Shown piece by piece: positions 41,226-49,003 of a stretch of DNA of 64,000 nucleotides (position 1 is its first letter; the number at the start of each line of letters is the position of its first letter). The stretch is taken from the NCBI RefSeq assembly GCF_000367365.1, contig NZ_BARF01000002.1:1-64000 (forward strand), written 5' to 3'. Origin of the DNA: Streptomyces prunicolor NBRC 13075. GTDB taxonomy: Bacteria > Actinomycetota > Actinomycetes > Streptomycetales > Streptomycetaceae. The notes below the pieces were generated by a model. The model had not been told where the DNA came from, did no database searches, and saw only the letters and a program-made list of their open reading frames with translations. Position numbers and translations under genes: made by a program.

Positions 41226-41462
41226 TCAGGGCCGGAAGGTGGCGGGGACCGAGACGGCGCGCACGGCGTCGGGGAGCGCGGACAACACGCCGGACAGGAC
41301 CGGGCAGCCGTCGTCGTGACGGATCTCCAGCCGCGGGCCGCCGGTGTCTGGGTCGGTGCCGAGCGCGGTTTCGCTACAGCAGTGGCCGCACTGGTAGTTG
41401 GTGGCAAGGGTGACGGGGTCGATGTCGCCGATGACGTAGTCGGTGTGTTGGGGAGTGTTCAT
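41226..41462 (-). CDS. Small Cys/His protein, first gene after the iteron region (78 aa)
   Basis: 78 residues, ATG with GGAG seven bases upstream. TNYQCGHCCSETALGTDP and RHDDGCPVL suggest a small metal-binding fold. It opens the minus-strand run 41462-38731. The promoter must lie in the iteron region just upstream, so replication and expression of this operon may be linked. Confidence 0.6.
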   Translation of the reverse strand: MNTPQHTDYVIGDIDPVTLATNYQCGHCCSETALGTDPDTGGPRLEIRHDDGCPVLSGVLSALPDAVRAVSVPATFRP

Positions 41463-41486
41463 CGGGGCTCCGTTGGCTCTCTGCGG

Positions 41487-41655
41487 TGTCGGACCCGTGG
41501 GTGTCGGACCACGGAGGTCCGACAGTGGTTCTCGGGATGACCTGGGGCTTCGGGTGTTGCGTGACTCTCATCTGAAGTGTTTTGTCTAGTTATGCCTGCT
41601 ATTGGAGAGAGAGGCTGTCGGACCTTTGGGTCCGACAGGTCCGACAGGTCCGACA
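41487..41655. repeat. Seven GGTCCGACA iterons and hairpin (candidate replication origin)
   Basis: TGTCGGACC at 41487, 41502 and 41616; GGTCCGACA at 41516, 41629, 41638 and 41647, the last three being perfect 9-bp tandem copies. The 41616 copy pairs with the 41629 copy across TTTG to form a hairpin. A relatively AT-rich stretch (about 41565-41605) lies between the two clusters. The large replication-type gene ends 20 bases away. Confidence 0.6.
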
Positions 41656-41674
41656 GCACTCGCCGTAACCACAG

Positions 41675-44374
41675 CTACTCCGGAGCCACTGACCCGGCAG
41701 CCAGCAGGCCACCGGCCAACAGCACCAGCCAGCCCTGCTCACTGCCGTACTGGAGCGCCGCAGACCACAGCGAGTCCGTCGCTCCGGACGCCCGGTACTT
41801 GTCGCGGTCGGGCTTCTTGATGCAGTTCCGGTTCACGTCGCGCACCGGGATCTCGCCGCCGTGACGGGTGACGTAGCGGTGCGCGCGCTTGGCGACGTTC
41901 TCGACGGACGGGTGCACGCCGTTGACGACCTCGTACACCGCGGCCTGAGACTCTGCGGCCGTCCGGACGGCCTCAGCTCGGCGCGCGTCCAGCTCAGCCT
42001 GCGTGCGCCGCCTGGCCGCGTCCTGGACGCGGTCGCGTACCTTCCTGGACGTCTCCCACATCACGGTGGCCCTGTCCCAGTCCTCGGCCTTGACCGAGGT
42101 GCGCCCATGCAGGAGAGCGAGCAACGCCGCACACTTCAGCCGCCACAGCGGCTCGTGCGTATCCAACGGGGCGTCAGCGCCGCGACCGAAGGAGATCTCA
42201 AGGGCCAACTGGTCGAGCTCATCGGTGACGTGCCCAGGCACCGGAATGGTGGTGCCGCGGAGCCCGGACACCCATGTCGTGACGGGGACGTCCTCGCCGT
42301 CCTGCTTTGTGACCATGACCGGCCTGGTCGTGGTTGGCCGTTTATCCGGGGTGTCGGGTCCGAGAGTGGCGTGCGCCCACGCGAGGCGCTGCGGCAGTCC
42401 GATGGAGCCCATCTCCAGCAGCTTCGCCGCTGGTTCTTCCTGTACGCCGAGCGACATGGACAGCGTGTAGCGGCCCTTGGGCAGCGCCCGCCGCCGCTCG
42501 ACCTCGGCGTTGGATGTGCCCTGTCGCTCGCTCATCCACGCCTTGCAGAGAACACCGTTGAGGGTGGCGGCTGCGGACATCTGCGCCATGGCGTCGAGGA
42601 CGCTGCCCTCAGTGGCGAGGGCATAGCCGCGGTTCCTCTTCTGTACGAGGATCTTCTTCTTCCCGTCTTCGTCGTCGGGGTCGATGGCGAGGTCGAGGTA
42701 GGCGGCGATCAGGCCTTGTCCGGTGGAGATGTCGATGTATGCGAGGTCGACGGCAGGGAAAGGGGTGAGTTCCTCGGCGGTGTTCTCGGCGTTGCCCTTG
42801 CCGCTGCCGGACGGGCCGAACAGTCCGCAGTACCAACCGAGGGTTGCGGGTTGGTGGATGCCGCTGTCGACGCGGACCGTGGGGTCCGCCATGGCGGCGG
42901 TGCGGGCGAGGACGGCGTGAAGGACGCCGTCGGGCGAGGCGCGTCGCGCCCGGGCCATCTGCCGAATCTGCTGGAGTACGGCCGTGGCGTTCCAGAAGGT
43001 GTCGGGAATTCGGTCCGCTGGTTGGTCGGGCGCCTCGCCGGAGTCCTCGGGTGGCTCGTCCTGTACGCCGTCCCAGGGGTCGTCGGCGAGCGAGGCCCGG
43101 AAGTCGTCGGCGTCGTCATGGTTGCGCTCGCGGTCCTTCATGCACCGCCGCTTCACCTCGGTGAGGACGGCGGGCGCCAGGCGTCCGGCCGCGCCTCTCG
43201 CGGGCCTGCCGGCCGCCGCGCGCATGATGTCGCTCGCGGCCTCCGAGGTGTTCCCGGCGTAGTGGAGGTGCGCGTACAGCGTGCCGACGGTGAGCTTCTG
43301 CCCCGGGGGTTGCGCCCCGACGGGGAGGTCTGAGCGTTCGGACCAGTTGACGGCGACGTGGTCGTCGCACAGCAGGCTGTACGCGCTGCTTGGGCCGTCG
43401 CCTCCGGCGGTGGGGCGCAGCCACTTCTCTCGGCCGCCGGTCTGCCCGACGTAGGTCCAGCCCTCGGGTTCGAGGATGTCCTTGAACGTCAGCATGTCGG
43501 CGAGGACGTCGAGGGGGCCGTCGCCGCTGTGCAGTCCAGAGGGACGCGCGCGCTGCGGGGACGCGGTCGGGACGCCCGTGCGCTGCGCCTTGCGTTCCTG
43601 CTTTTCGCGGCCCGCCTGTCCCAGCAACTCCCGCGCTGCGGGAGCCAGCTCGGAGACGGTGGCGGCAAGGTCCGTCCACTCGAAGACCTCGCCCGTCCCC
43701 GGCCCGACCGAGGTAGGCCGCTCCAGCCCCTCCTTGCGATTCGGGGGGCCGGGCACCTTCATGAGCCGGTCCAAGTTGCCAACCTCGACGTCCCATGACC
43801 AGCCATGCCGGTAGGCCTCGGCCGCCAGGATCGCCTGAACGCCCGTGGTGACTGCCTTCACCCGAGCACTGTCCTCGGCGTTCTGAATCAGGTAGTTCTC
43901 GGCGAGCAGCCACACCGGGTTGTAGCCGCCTCCGGTGTTCACCCAGCCCGAAGGAGTCGGCAGGCCCGACTCGGCAACGACCTTCGCCACGGAGTCCGCA
44001 TCCGGCGGAGCGGGGAGGTCGTCGGGGCCGGGCTTGTGGCCGATGGTGCCGTAGTCGCCATCCGCCCAAAGGTGGGTGAGGCCGAAGGCCAAGTCCTCGC
44101 CGCCTCGACCCTTCTTTCCGTCGGGGCCCACGGGCGGGTGCTCGCGGAGTGTGGTGCTCTGTGCGTAGACGCCCTTTGCCTTCCGCCGGTCCCGCTCTGA
44201 GACGTACTGGACCGCCGCCTCAATGCCGGGTCCGTCGGTGGCGAACCGCCGGCCCACCCATCCGTCTTTGTCCGAGCAGATGCTGAGGAGCCCGGGGCAC
44301 CCGCCGTACAGGTGCGTCAGCCAGCCCCGCACGACCTCAGGGTCTGCGGTGAGCGGCTGCTGCTCGTCGTTCAC
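41675..44374 (-). CDS. Large primase/helicase-like replication protein
   Basis: 899 residues from a GTG with GGAG upstream. The N-half (~100-225) has NTGGGYNPVWLL and LDRLMKVPGPPNRK, in the style of archaeo-eukaryotic-type primases and RepB-like prim-pol domains. The C-half has a P-loop GLFGPSGSGKGN (~525) and a DUF3987-like helicase layout (YIDISTGQGLIA, then LAWAHATLGP). AICEs use RepSA, RepAM or prim-pol (RepPP) initiators; this best fits the last. It probably starts replication at the iterons just downstream of its own 3' end. Confidence 0.72.
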   Translation of the reverse strand: MNDEQQPLTADPEVVRGWLTHLYGGCPGLLSICSDKDGWVGRRFATDGPGIEAAVQYVSERDRRKAKGVYAQSTTLREHPPVGPDGKKGRGGEDLAFGLTHLWADGDYGTIGHKPGPDDLPAPPDADSVAKVVAESGLPTPSGWVNTGGGYNPVWLLAENYLIQNAEDSARVKAVTTGVQAILAAEAYRHGWSWDVEVGNLDRLMKVPGPPNRKEGLERPTSVGPGTGEVFEWTDLAATVSELAPAARELLGQAGREKQERKAQRTGVPTASPQRARPSGLHSGDGPLDVLADMLTFKDILEPEGWTYVGQTGGREKWLRPTAGGDGPSSAYSLLCDDHVAVNWSERSDLPVGAQPPGQKLTVGTLYAHLHYAGNTSEAASDIMRAAAGRPARGAAGRLAPAVLTEVKRRCMKDRERNHDDADDFRASLADDPWDGVQDEPPEDSGEAPDQPADRIPDTFWNATAVLQQIRQMARARRASPDGVLHAVLARTAAMADPTVRVDSGIHQPATLGWYCGLFGPSGSGKGNAENTAEELTPFPAVDLAYIDISTGQGLIAAYLDLAIDPDDEDGKKKILVQKRNRGYALATEGSVLDAMAQMSAAATLNGVLCKAWMSERQGTSNAEVERRRALPKGRYTLSMSLGVQEEPAAKLLEMGSIGLPQRLAWAHATLGPDTPDKRPTTTRPVMVTKQDGEDVPVTTWVSGLRGTTIPVPGHVTDELDQLALEISFGRGADAPLDTHEPLWRLKCAALLALLHGRTSVKAEDWDRATVMWETSRKVRDRVQDAARRRTQAELDARRAEAVRTAAESQAAVYEVVNGVHPSVENVAKRAHRYVTRHGGEIPVRDVNRNCIKKPDRDKYRASGATDSLWSAALQYGSEQGWLVLLAGGLLAAGSVAPE

Positions 44375-44441
44375 TCGTCGCGCTCCGTGGGCTGTGCCGC
44401 AGCTCCCGCACGGTGGCGGGAGCAGGGGAAGTCAAAGGGGT

Positions 44442-44849
44442 TCAGCACTCGGCCGCGGCTCTGTCCGCCGCGAGCCGGTCGATGGCCAGCCGCATGAGGT
44501 GCAGGACGCCGTCGGCGTTGTACGCGGTGCCGTTCTCGATGACCGGCCGGCCTCCGGTCGCCGCGGTGCTGATCAGGTAGACGACCGAGCAGTCGACGAG
44601 AGTCTCGGCGATGGTCAGAGCGTCGTAGTCGGTGAGCACCTTGCCGTTGCCGAGGTCGAGTTCGACGACCGAGCCGGGCTTGTAGGTGTTCATGAATCCG
44701 TGCTTGTCATCCCGCGAACGGATCGTCACCCAGCCGTGTTCATCAACCAGGACCCTCGTCCGGCACAGCGCGTGTACGGCCGGGCCGGGCCCCCGCCCGG
44801 CCGCCGAAGCAACAAGGCGGGTACGACCGTTGCCGGTGCGCGTGGTCAT
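44442..44849 (-). CDS. Hypothetical protein upstream of rep (135 aa)
   Basis: 135 residues. The N-terminus is basic, followed by a beta-rich part (WVTIRSRDDKHGFMNTYKPGSVVELDLGNGKVLTDYDALTIAETL). Unknown family. Its ATG overlaps the stop of the 91-aa gene. It lies 67 bases before the replication gene and is probably transcribed with it. Confidence 0.6.
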   Translation of the reverse strand: MTTRTGNGRTRLVASAAGRGPGPAVHALCRTRVLVDEHGWVTIRSRDDKHGFMNTYKPGSVVELDLGNGKVLTDYDALTIAETLVDCSVVYLISTAATGGRPVIENGTAYNADGVLHLMRLAIDRLAADRAAAEC

Positions 44850-45121
44850 TCGGGCCTCACGATGAGGTGGACGACGAGCACCGCCGGCAGCTCGTCGCCG
44901 GGGGTCTCGCGCCGCTTCATGTTGCCGAGCAACTGGTCGAGCTCGGCCTGCTTCGAGGCGAAGGTGTCGGCGACCATACGGCGCGCGGACTCGACCACCG
45001 CAGCAGCGAGGCCCTGTTGGACGGCGTGGACGTGCGCGGTCAGCGGCGCGACCAGTCCCTGCCCGATGCCGGTCAGGCGGTCGTACAGCGCGGTGTCGAG
45101 GCGATGTGTCAAAGTGGACAT
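44846..45121 (-). CDS. Small helical protein (91 aa)
   Basis: 91 residues, ATG with GGAG seven bases upstream. Helical throughout (HRLDTALYDRLTGIGQGLVAPLTAHVHAVQQGLAAAVVESARR) and with a hydrophobic end. Coupled to the next gene via ATGA. Function unknown. Confidence 0.55.
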   Translation of the reverse strand: MSTLTHRLDTALYDRLTGIGQGLVAPLTAHVHAVQQGLAAAVVESARRMVADTFASKQAELDQLLGNMKRRETPGDELPAVLVVHLIVRPE

Positions 45122-45208
45122 GCGTCCAACTCCATTTCGATCAATGACGGGCCTCCGGTCGCTGCCGAGCGATTTGCCGGGGGCCTTGTCAGTTGGGTAG
45201 ACGTACAG

Positions 45209-45246
45209 GCCCGGTCGCTGGTGGTGATGACACCGACGACCGGGCC
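45209..45246 (-). terminator. Terminator of the excisionase-like genes
   Basis: GGCCCGGTCG/CGACCGGGCC with an inner GGTG/CACC stem, three bases past the stop of the gene at 45250. Confidence 0.75.
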
Positions 45247-45249
45247 GTC

Positions 45250-45591
45250 TCATGCGCCACTGAGGGGGCGGATCACGGCCGATTCCCCAACCCTGCAACC
45301 GCATTGAGACTGCGATGCCATGGCGTCCGAACTGTGGTTATGCGGCCCCGATGCACATTGCTGCTCGCTCTCGTCACGCGGGGAATCCGGGGCGTAGAGG
45401 AGGGTGAGCAGGTCCCGAGTCGGAATCTTGATCTTCCGGCCGAGCGTGAGTACACGCGTCGCGGTCCACTCGCCTCGGCGGATCTGCGCGTACACGGTGT
45501 CCTTGTTGACGTCGAAGATCGACGCCACCGTGGGGACGTCCGTCGTCGGACCGAGCGCCTCGACTGCCTCGCGAGTCCAGGAGCCGGTCAT
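45250..45591 (-). CDS. HTH_17/excisionase-like protein (113 aa)
   Basis: 113 residues. DVPTVASIFDVNKDTVYAQIRRGEWTATRVLTLGRKIKIPTRDLLTLL is the MerR-type winged HTH of excisionases and similar regulators (~18-66). A Ser/Cys-rich tail follows. Its ATG overlaps the stop of the upstream HTH gene. It is divergent from the XRE-int pair and could direct excision or regulate int. Confidence 0.75.
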   Translation of the reverse strand: MTGSWTREAVEALGPTTDVPTVASIFDVNKDTVYAQIRRGEWTATRVLTLGRKIKIPTRDLLTLLYAPDSPRDESEQQCASGPHNHSSDAMASQSQCGCRVGESAVIRPLSGA

Positions 45592-45839
45592 ACCGACTCC
45601 TCAGCGAACCCGCATTGAGCGAGGAACTGGCGGGTGCGAACCCGCACCGCACGACCCGTGCGAACGACGGGCCACTCCCCCCGCTGCGCCGCGGCGTACC
45701 CAGTGCGGCGAGCGACGCCAGCGATGCGCGCCGCGAGCGGCACGGAAATCGTCGGATACTCGTCGGGATCCGGGATCTGCGCTCGCACGGCACAGGTCGG
45801 ATCGACCAAGCGATCAGAATGATGCTTCACGAGATACAT
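45588..45839 (-). CDS. Excisionase-like HTH protein (83 aa)
   Basis: 83 residues. ISVPLAARIAGVARRTGYAAAQRGEWPVVRTGRAVRVRTRQFLAQCG is a short MerR-like winged HTH, the size and pattern of Xis proteins. It is the first of two similar HTH genes facing the XRE-integrase operon. Which one is the true excisionase cannot be told. Confidence 0.72.
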   Translation of the reverse strand: MYLVKHHSDRLVDPTCAVRAQIPDPDEYPTISVPLAARIAGVARRTGYAAAQRGEWPVVRTGRAVRVRTRQFLAQCGFAEESV

Positions 45840-45860
45840 CCTGCACCTTGGCTGGAATGT

Positions 45861-45906
45861 GCGTCAAGGGCATCGAGTGCATCTTGTGCAGGCATCATTT
45901 TGATGC
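45861..45906. promoter_or_regulatory. GCATC repeats and palindrome between Xis-like and XRE genes
   Basis: GCATC at 45870, 45879 and 45892 with GCGTC at 45861, ending in the perfect palindrome GCATCA-TTT-TGATGC (45892-45906), 13 bases before the XRE start. Likely operator for the XRE protein. Confidence 0.5.
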
Positions 45907-45918
45907 GACGCTGCGACG

Positions 45919-46446
45919 GTGGCAGAGAAGCAGAAGAGCTCCCTCGGACCGGCCGGGGAGACCCTGAGACAGAACATCAAGCGCATCCGAGAAGGGCAGC
46001 GCATCACGTACGTGGAGTTGTCCGAACGCCTGGAGAGCATCGGCCGGCCGATTCCCGTGTTGGGCCTCCGGCGCGTTGAGCGCGGGGAACGGCGTGTGGA
46101 CGTCGACGACTTGTTCGCGCTCGCCTACGCGCTCGGCGTGCCGCCCGTCGATCTGCTGGTACCTGGCGACTTGGTCAGCAACGACTCGTACAGCGTTACG
46201 CCTGAGGTGCACACCTATGCCGGGCCAGCCCGCGCATGGATTCGCGGTGACGCCTACATCCCGGATCACCTCGGGGACCCGCGGGACCCCTTCGGTCTAC
46301 CGGCACCCACGGCGTGGGAAGCCGACCCGAACGGCATGGTCCGTTGGATGGCCCGGGGGCGCAGCGATCAGGTGTTGCAGTGGCTGATGGAAAGCATCCC
46401 GATGGAGCCGCTTGAGCCCGAGCAGGGGGGAGACGATCAGACGTGA
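45919..46446 (+). CDS. XRE-family regulator upstream of integrase
   Basis: 175 residues from a GTG. An HTH_3-type domain at ~12-75 (LRQNIKRIREGQRITYVELSERLESIG, then LRRVERGERRVDVDDLFALAYALGV). The C-terminal half has HTYAGPARAWIRGDAYIP and a small acidic end. Its stop overlaps the integrase GTG (GTGA), so the two are made together. It probably sets the balance between integration and excision by acting on the intergenic repeats. Confidence 0.8.
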   Translation: MAEKQKSSLGPAGETLRQNIKRIREGQRITYVELSERLESIGRPIPVLGLRRVERGERRVDVDDLFALAYALGVPPVDLLVPGDLVSNDSYSVTPEVHTYAGPARAWIRGDAYIPDHLGDPRDPFGLPAPTAWEADPNGMVRWMARGRSDQVLQWLMESIPMEPLEPEQGGDDQT

Positions 46447-47951
46447 AGCCCTATAAGGCGTGCTCATGCCGGGACCCGGAGACGAAACGGCTCCTCGGCA
46501 AGCAGTGCCCGAACATCAGCAAGAAGGGTCACGGCGGCTGGTACGCCCGGTACGAGGCGCCGAAGTCCGCGGGCGGGAATCGTCGCCAGCCCCGCATCGG
46601 CCCGTACGACACCGAGAAGGCGTGCAAGGAAGCGCTCGGGAAGGCGCTCGGTACGTCCGCCAACCCGAAAGCGCACGACGAGCGGAAGACCACGCTCGGC
46701 CAGTACCTCGAACGCCGGTACACGTGGCGGACGTCGGAGGCAGAGACAGGCGAGGGGCTGAAGAAGTCCACGCTGGACGCCGAGCGTGAGGCCATTGACC
46801 TCTACCTGAACCCGGGCCTCGGCCACATCAAGGTCGTCGACCTGGACGACGAGCACATCCGCGAGCTGTACGCCGCGATGCGGAAGATCAACCGGCCCGA
46901 CGAGGGCGACGAGCGCACGGAGATCCTGCGCCGGCTGCAAGAGGTCCGGGCGACCCGCCACGGCAAGCGGCTGCACAGCCGTCCCATCTCCGAGTCCCGC
47001 ATCCGCCGCGTTCACGCCGTGCTGCACGGGGTGCTCGCGGACGCGTCGAAGCTGTCGAAGATCCGGACGGACAACCCGTCTGACGGGGTCTGGCGGTCGA
47101 AGGGCGGGAAGCGCAAGCAGGGCCGCGCGAAGCCCCTGCTGTGGACGGCCGAGCGGGTCGAGCAGTGGGAGAAGACCGGGGTCATCCCGGCGAAGGTCAT
47201 GGTGTGGTCGTCCGACCAGTGCGGCAACTTCCTCGACTTCGCCGACGCCTCCGAGGAGCGGCTGTATCCCGCGTTCCACCTGGATGCCCACTACGGGCCG
47301 CGTCGTGGCGAGTTGGTCGGCGCCGAGGAGCAGGACCTGAGCCTCGAACGGAAGCGCCTGCACGTCCTTCAGGCGCAGTCGGACGACGAACTCGACGACA
47401 CCAAGACCGAGGCCGGCTACCGGCAGATCCCGCTCGACGACGAGACCGTCCGCGTCCACAAGGCGTGGCACAAGCGGAAGCTCGAAGAGCGGCTGAAGTG
47501 GGGCGAGGCGTACAAGGACTCGGGGCGCGTCTACTGCTACGAGGACGGCACAGCACTGAAGGCCGAGTACCTGTCGAGCCGCTTCCGGATCCTGCTTGAG
47601 CGGCACGCCAACATCCGCGCGAAGGGCAAGGAAGGGTGGTCGCTCAAGCGGATCGCCCTCAAGTTCCGGACGACCGAGGCCGCGGTCGAGGTGGCCCTCA
47701 GGCTGACGCTGCCACCCATCCGCTTCCATGATCTGCGTCACGGTGCGGCCACGATGCTGATCGCCGCCGGGGTCGACGACAAGTTCGTCTCGGAGGTGCT
47801 CGGCCACTCGTCCGTCAGCTTCACGAAGGACGTGTACGCGGTGGTCGCCGAGGAGATGGAGGCCGACGCCACACGCCGGATTGCCGCCTTCATTCCGCGC
47901 CAGAAACGCCTTTCAGCGGTTGGTGCCATCAGCGTGCCATCAGGGGGTTGA
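46443..47951 (+). CDS. Tyrosine-recombinase integrase of the AICE
   Basis: 502 residues. A Cys-containing N-terminus (CSCRDPETKRLLGKQCP), an arm- and core-binding part (~80-220) and a catalytic domain with Arg287/288 (YGPRRGEL), HDLRHG (His429, Arg432), LGHSS (His455) and the nucleophile Tyr465 (DVYAVV). It is long for the family, as usual in actinomycete AICEs. The gene is next to the intact tRNA-Ser and would recombine the 64-bp att cores. The 3' end carries paired GTGCCATC boxes that also occur at the left end. Confidence 0.92.
   Translation: MKPYKACSCRDPETKRLLGKQCPNISKKGHGGWYARYEAPKSAGGNRRQPRIGPYDTEKACKEALGKALGTSANPKAHDERKTTLGQYLERRYTWRTSEAETGEGLKKSTLDAEREAIDLYLNPGLGHIKVVDLDDEHIRELYAAMRKINRPDEGDERTEILRRLQEVRATRHGKRLHSRPISESRIRRVHAVLHGVLADASKLSKIRTDNPSDGVWRSKGGKRKQGRAKPLLWTAERVEQWEKTGVIPAKVMVWSSDQCGNFLDFADASEERLYPAFHLDAHYGPRRGELVGAEEQDLSLERKRLHVLQAQSDDELDDTKTEAGYRQIPLDDETVRVHKAWHKRKLEERLKWGEAYKDSGRVYCYEDGTALKAEYLSSRFRILLERHANIRAKGKEGWSLKRIALKFRTTEAAVEVALRLTLPPIRFHDLRHGAATMLIAAGVDDKFVSEVLGHSSVSFTKDVYAVVAEEMEADATRRIAAFIPRQKRLSAVGAISVPSGG
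47920..47941. promoter_or_regulatory. Right paired GTGCCATC boxes (candidate integrase arm sites)
   Basis: GTGCCATC at 47923-47930 and 47934-47941, in the last codons of int, 69 bp from attR. Same orientation and 11-bp spacing as the left pair. Confidence 0.5.
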
Positions 47952-47971
47952 AAATGGCTCTGAAGACGACT

Positions 47972-48005
47972 CAGGGAGCCCGGCCGTTTCGGGCCGAACT
48001 CCCTG
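47972..48005. terminator. Hairpin between int and tRNA-Ser
   Basis: CAGGGAG/CTCCCTG enclosing CGGCC/GGGCCG around GTTTC. It can end both int and the convergent tRNA-Ser transcript and is element-derived, replacing the terminator left behind at attL. Confidence 0.65.
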
Positions 48006-48009
48006 GTCA

Positions 48010-48073
48010 AGGTGCGGAGGCGGAGGGATTTGAACCCTCGATGGGATTTGCGTCCCAAACCGCATTAGCAGTG
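48010..48073. repeat. attR: 64-bp repeat within tRNA-Ser
   Basis: Identical to attL (22142-22205). Covers the tRNA 3' end through the anticodon loop. Confidence 0.95.
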
Positions 48074-48105
48074 CGGCGCCATAGACCGGACTAGGCGACG
48101 CCTCC
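48015..48105 (-). tRNA. tRNA-Ser (anticodon GCT), integration target
   Basis: A 91-base class II tRNA: acceptor GGAGGCG/CGCCTCC, anticodon loop CTGCTAA (GCT), long variable arm TGGGACG.../CCCA-type, T-arm GGGTTCAAATCCC. Intact here; its 3' part is carried by the element. Confidence 0.95.
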
Positions 48106-48273
48106 AGCACAACCACCCGCGCGAGCGCGGAAGGTGCGTGCAGATGATGACACAGATGAGCGCGGTGTCACCAATCGCCTCCCACGGTACTAGGCGGGCG
48201 GGCCGCAGGGCAAAGCCGTTGTCGCCGGCCGCCGTGTCCGCAACGTCCGGGGGCGGTGGGCGTTAGTCAGGTC

Positions 48274-48777
48274 ATGTCCCAGGTCAGCCGTCTCCACCGC
48301 CCGCTCCGTCCGCTCCGTCTCCTCCTGGTCGCCGCCGCGTCCGCCGCCGGTGTCGGCTCGCTGGCCGCGGTGCCCGCCACCGCGTCCCCCGGCACCCTCC
48401 ACACCCTCGCGCCACCGCCCGTCCGCGACGAGGACCGGTCCGGCGGCGACCACCTCACCGTCACCGTCCGGCACGCGGGCGGCTCGGCCGACGGGACGCA
48501 CGAGCTGTACTGCCACCCCGGCGGCGGCACCCACCCGGACGTGACCGGCGCCTGCGCGGCCGTCGGCCGCAACACCCAGTGGGGGAAGGACCCCTTCGCA
48601 CCGGTGCCCCCGGACAGCATCTGCACGATGCTCTACGGCGGCCCCGCCACCGCCCATGTCACCGGCACCTGGGCCGGACGCCCCGTCGACACCACGTACG
48701 ACCGGAGCAACGGCTGCGAGATCTCCCGCTGGAACGGGATGGTCCCGCTGCTGCCCGATCTCGGCCGTGGCCGCTGA
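48274..48777 (+). CDS. Secreted subtilisin-inhibitor-like (SSI) protein
   Basis: 167 residues. Signal peptide: basic LHRPLRPLR, hydrophobic LLLVAAASAAGVGSLAAV and a probable cleavage after ATAS (~37-40). The mature part has the SSI four-cysteine pattern: YCHPGGG and GACAAV, then ICTMLYGG and NGCEIS. The reactive-site loop reads C-T-M-L-Y, so P1 is Met119 (precursor numbering), the residue SSI uses against subtilisin-like proteases. I chose the ATG at 48274; a GTG at 48256 is possible. Confidence 0.85.
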   Translation: MSQVSRLHRPLRPLRLLLVAAASAAGVGSLAAVPATASPGTLHTLAPPPVRDEDRSGGDHLTVTVRHAGGSADGTHELYCHPGGGTHPDVTGACAAVGRNTQWGKDPFAPVPPDSICTMLYGGPATAHVTGTWAGRPVDTTYDRSNGCEISRWNGMVPLLPDLGRGR

Positions 48778-49003
48778 AGGATCCCGGCCGAGGTCGCTGG
48801 AGGATCTCTGCCGTAACCACTGAAGACGGCAGGTATGGGTGCTCGGTCACACGTTCTACGTCACTTCGGCGTGCGACCTCCCTCTCATCTCACTCCGCGA
48901 GCACAAGGAGTGCCCTTAGACTCCCTCGCGTGACACGTCGCGGGCCGGTTGGCAAGATGGCCTACGCGGTCGGCAAGGTGCGGTAACAGGGAGGAAGCGT
49001 CTC
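48778..49003. other. Intergenic region
   Basis: 226 bases with two GAGGATC-type repeats after the inhibitor gene and a GGGAGGA ribosome site at the end. I see no gene or clear operator in it. Confidence 0.5.

Larger units (their letters stand above)
22142..48073. mobile_element. AICE-like integrative and conjugative element in tRNA-Ser(GCT)
   Basis: A 25.9-kb element bounded by perfect 64-bp direct repeats equal to the 3' part of tRNA-Ser. Tyrosine integrase and XRE genes are at the right end, excisionase-like genes diverge from them, then come a large primase/helicase-like protein with nearby iterons and a minus-strand module that includes a phage tape-measure gene. An FtsK/TraB translocase and spread-type small genes lie in the left third. 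Single-protein (TraB-type) conjugation of double-stranded DNA is the hallmark of actinomycete AICEs. No relaxase, portal, capsid or terminase gene was seen. Confidence 0.88.

Noticed and set aside
41054..41407. A 117-codon minus-strand gene extending upstream of 41212
   Set aside because: The upstream part overlaps the 78-aa gene in another frame; only the 52-codon part from the ATG at 41212 looks coding.
41561..41655. The tandem GGTCCGACA repeats as a CRISPR array
   Set aside because: Repeats are 9 bp, directly adjacent, without spacers, and no cas genes are nearby.
22142..48073. Reading the first element as a complete prophage because of the tape-measure and WhiB genes
   Set aside because: No capsid, portal, protease, terminase, lysis or other tail genes; the translocase and spread-type genes fit a conjugative element.
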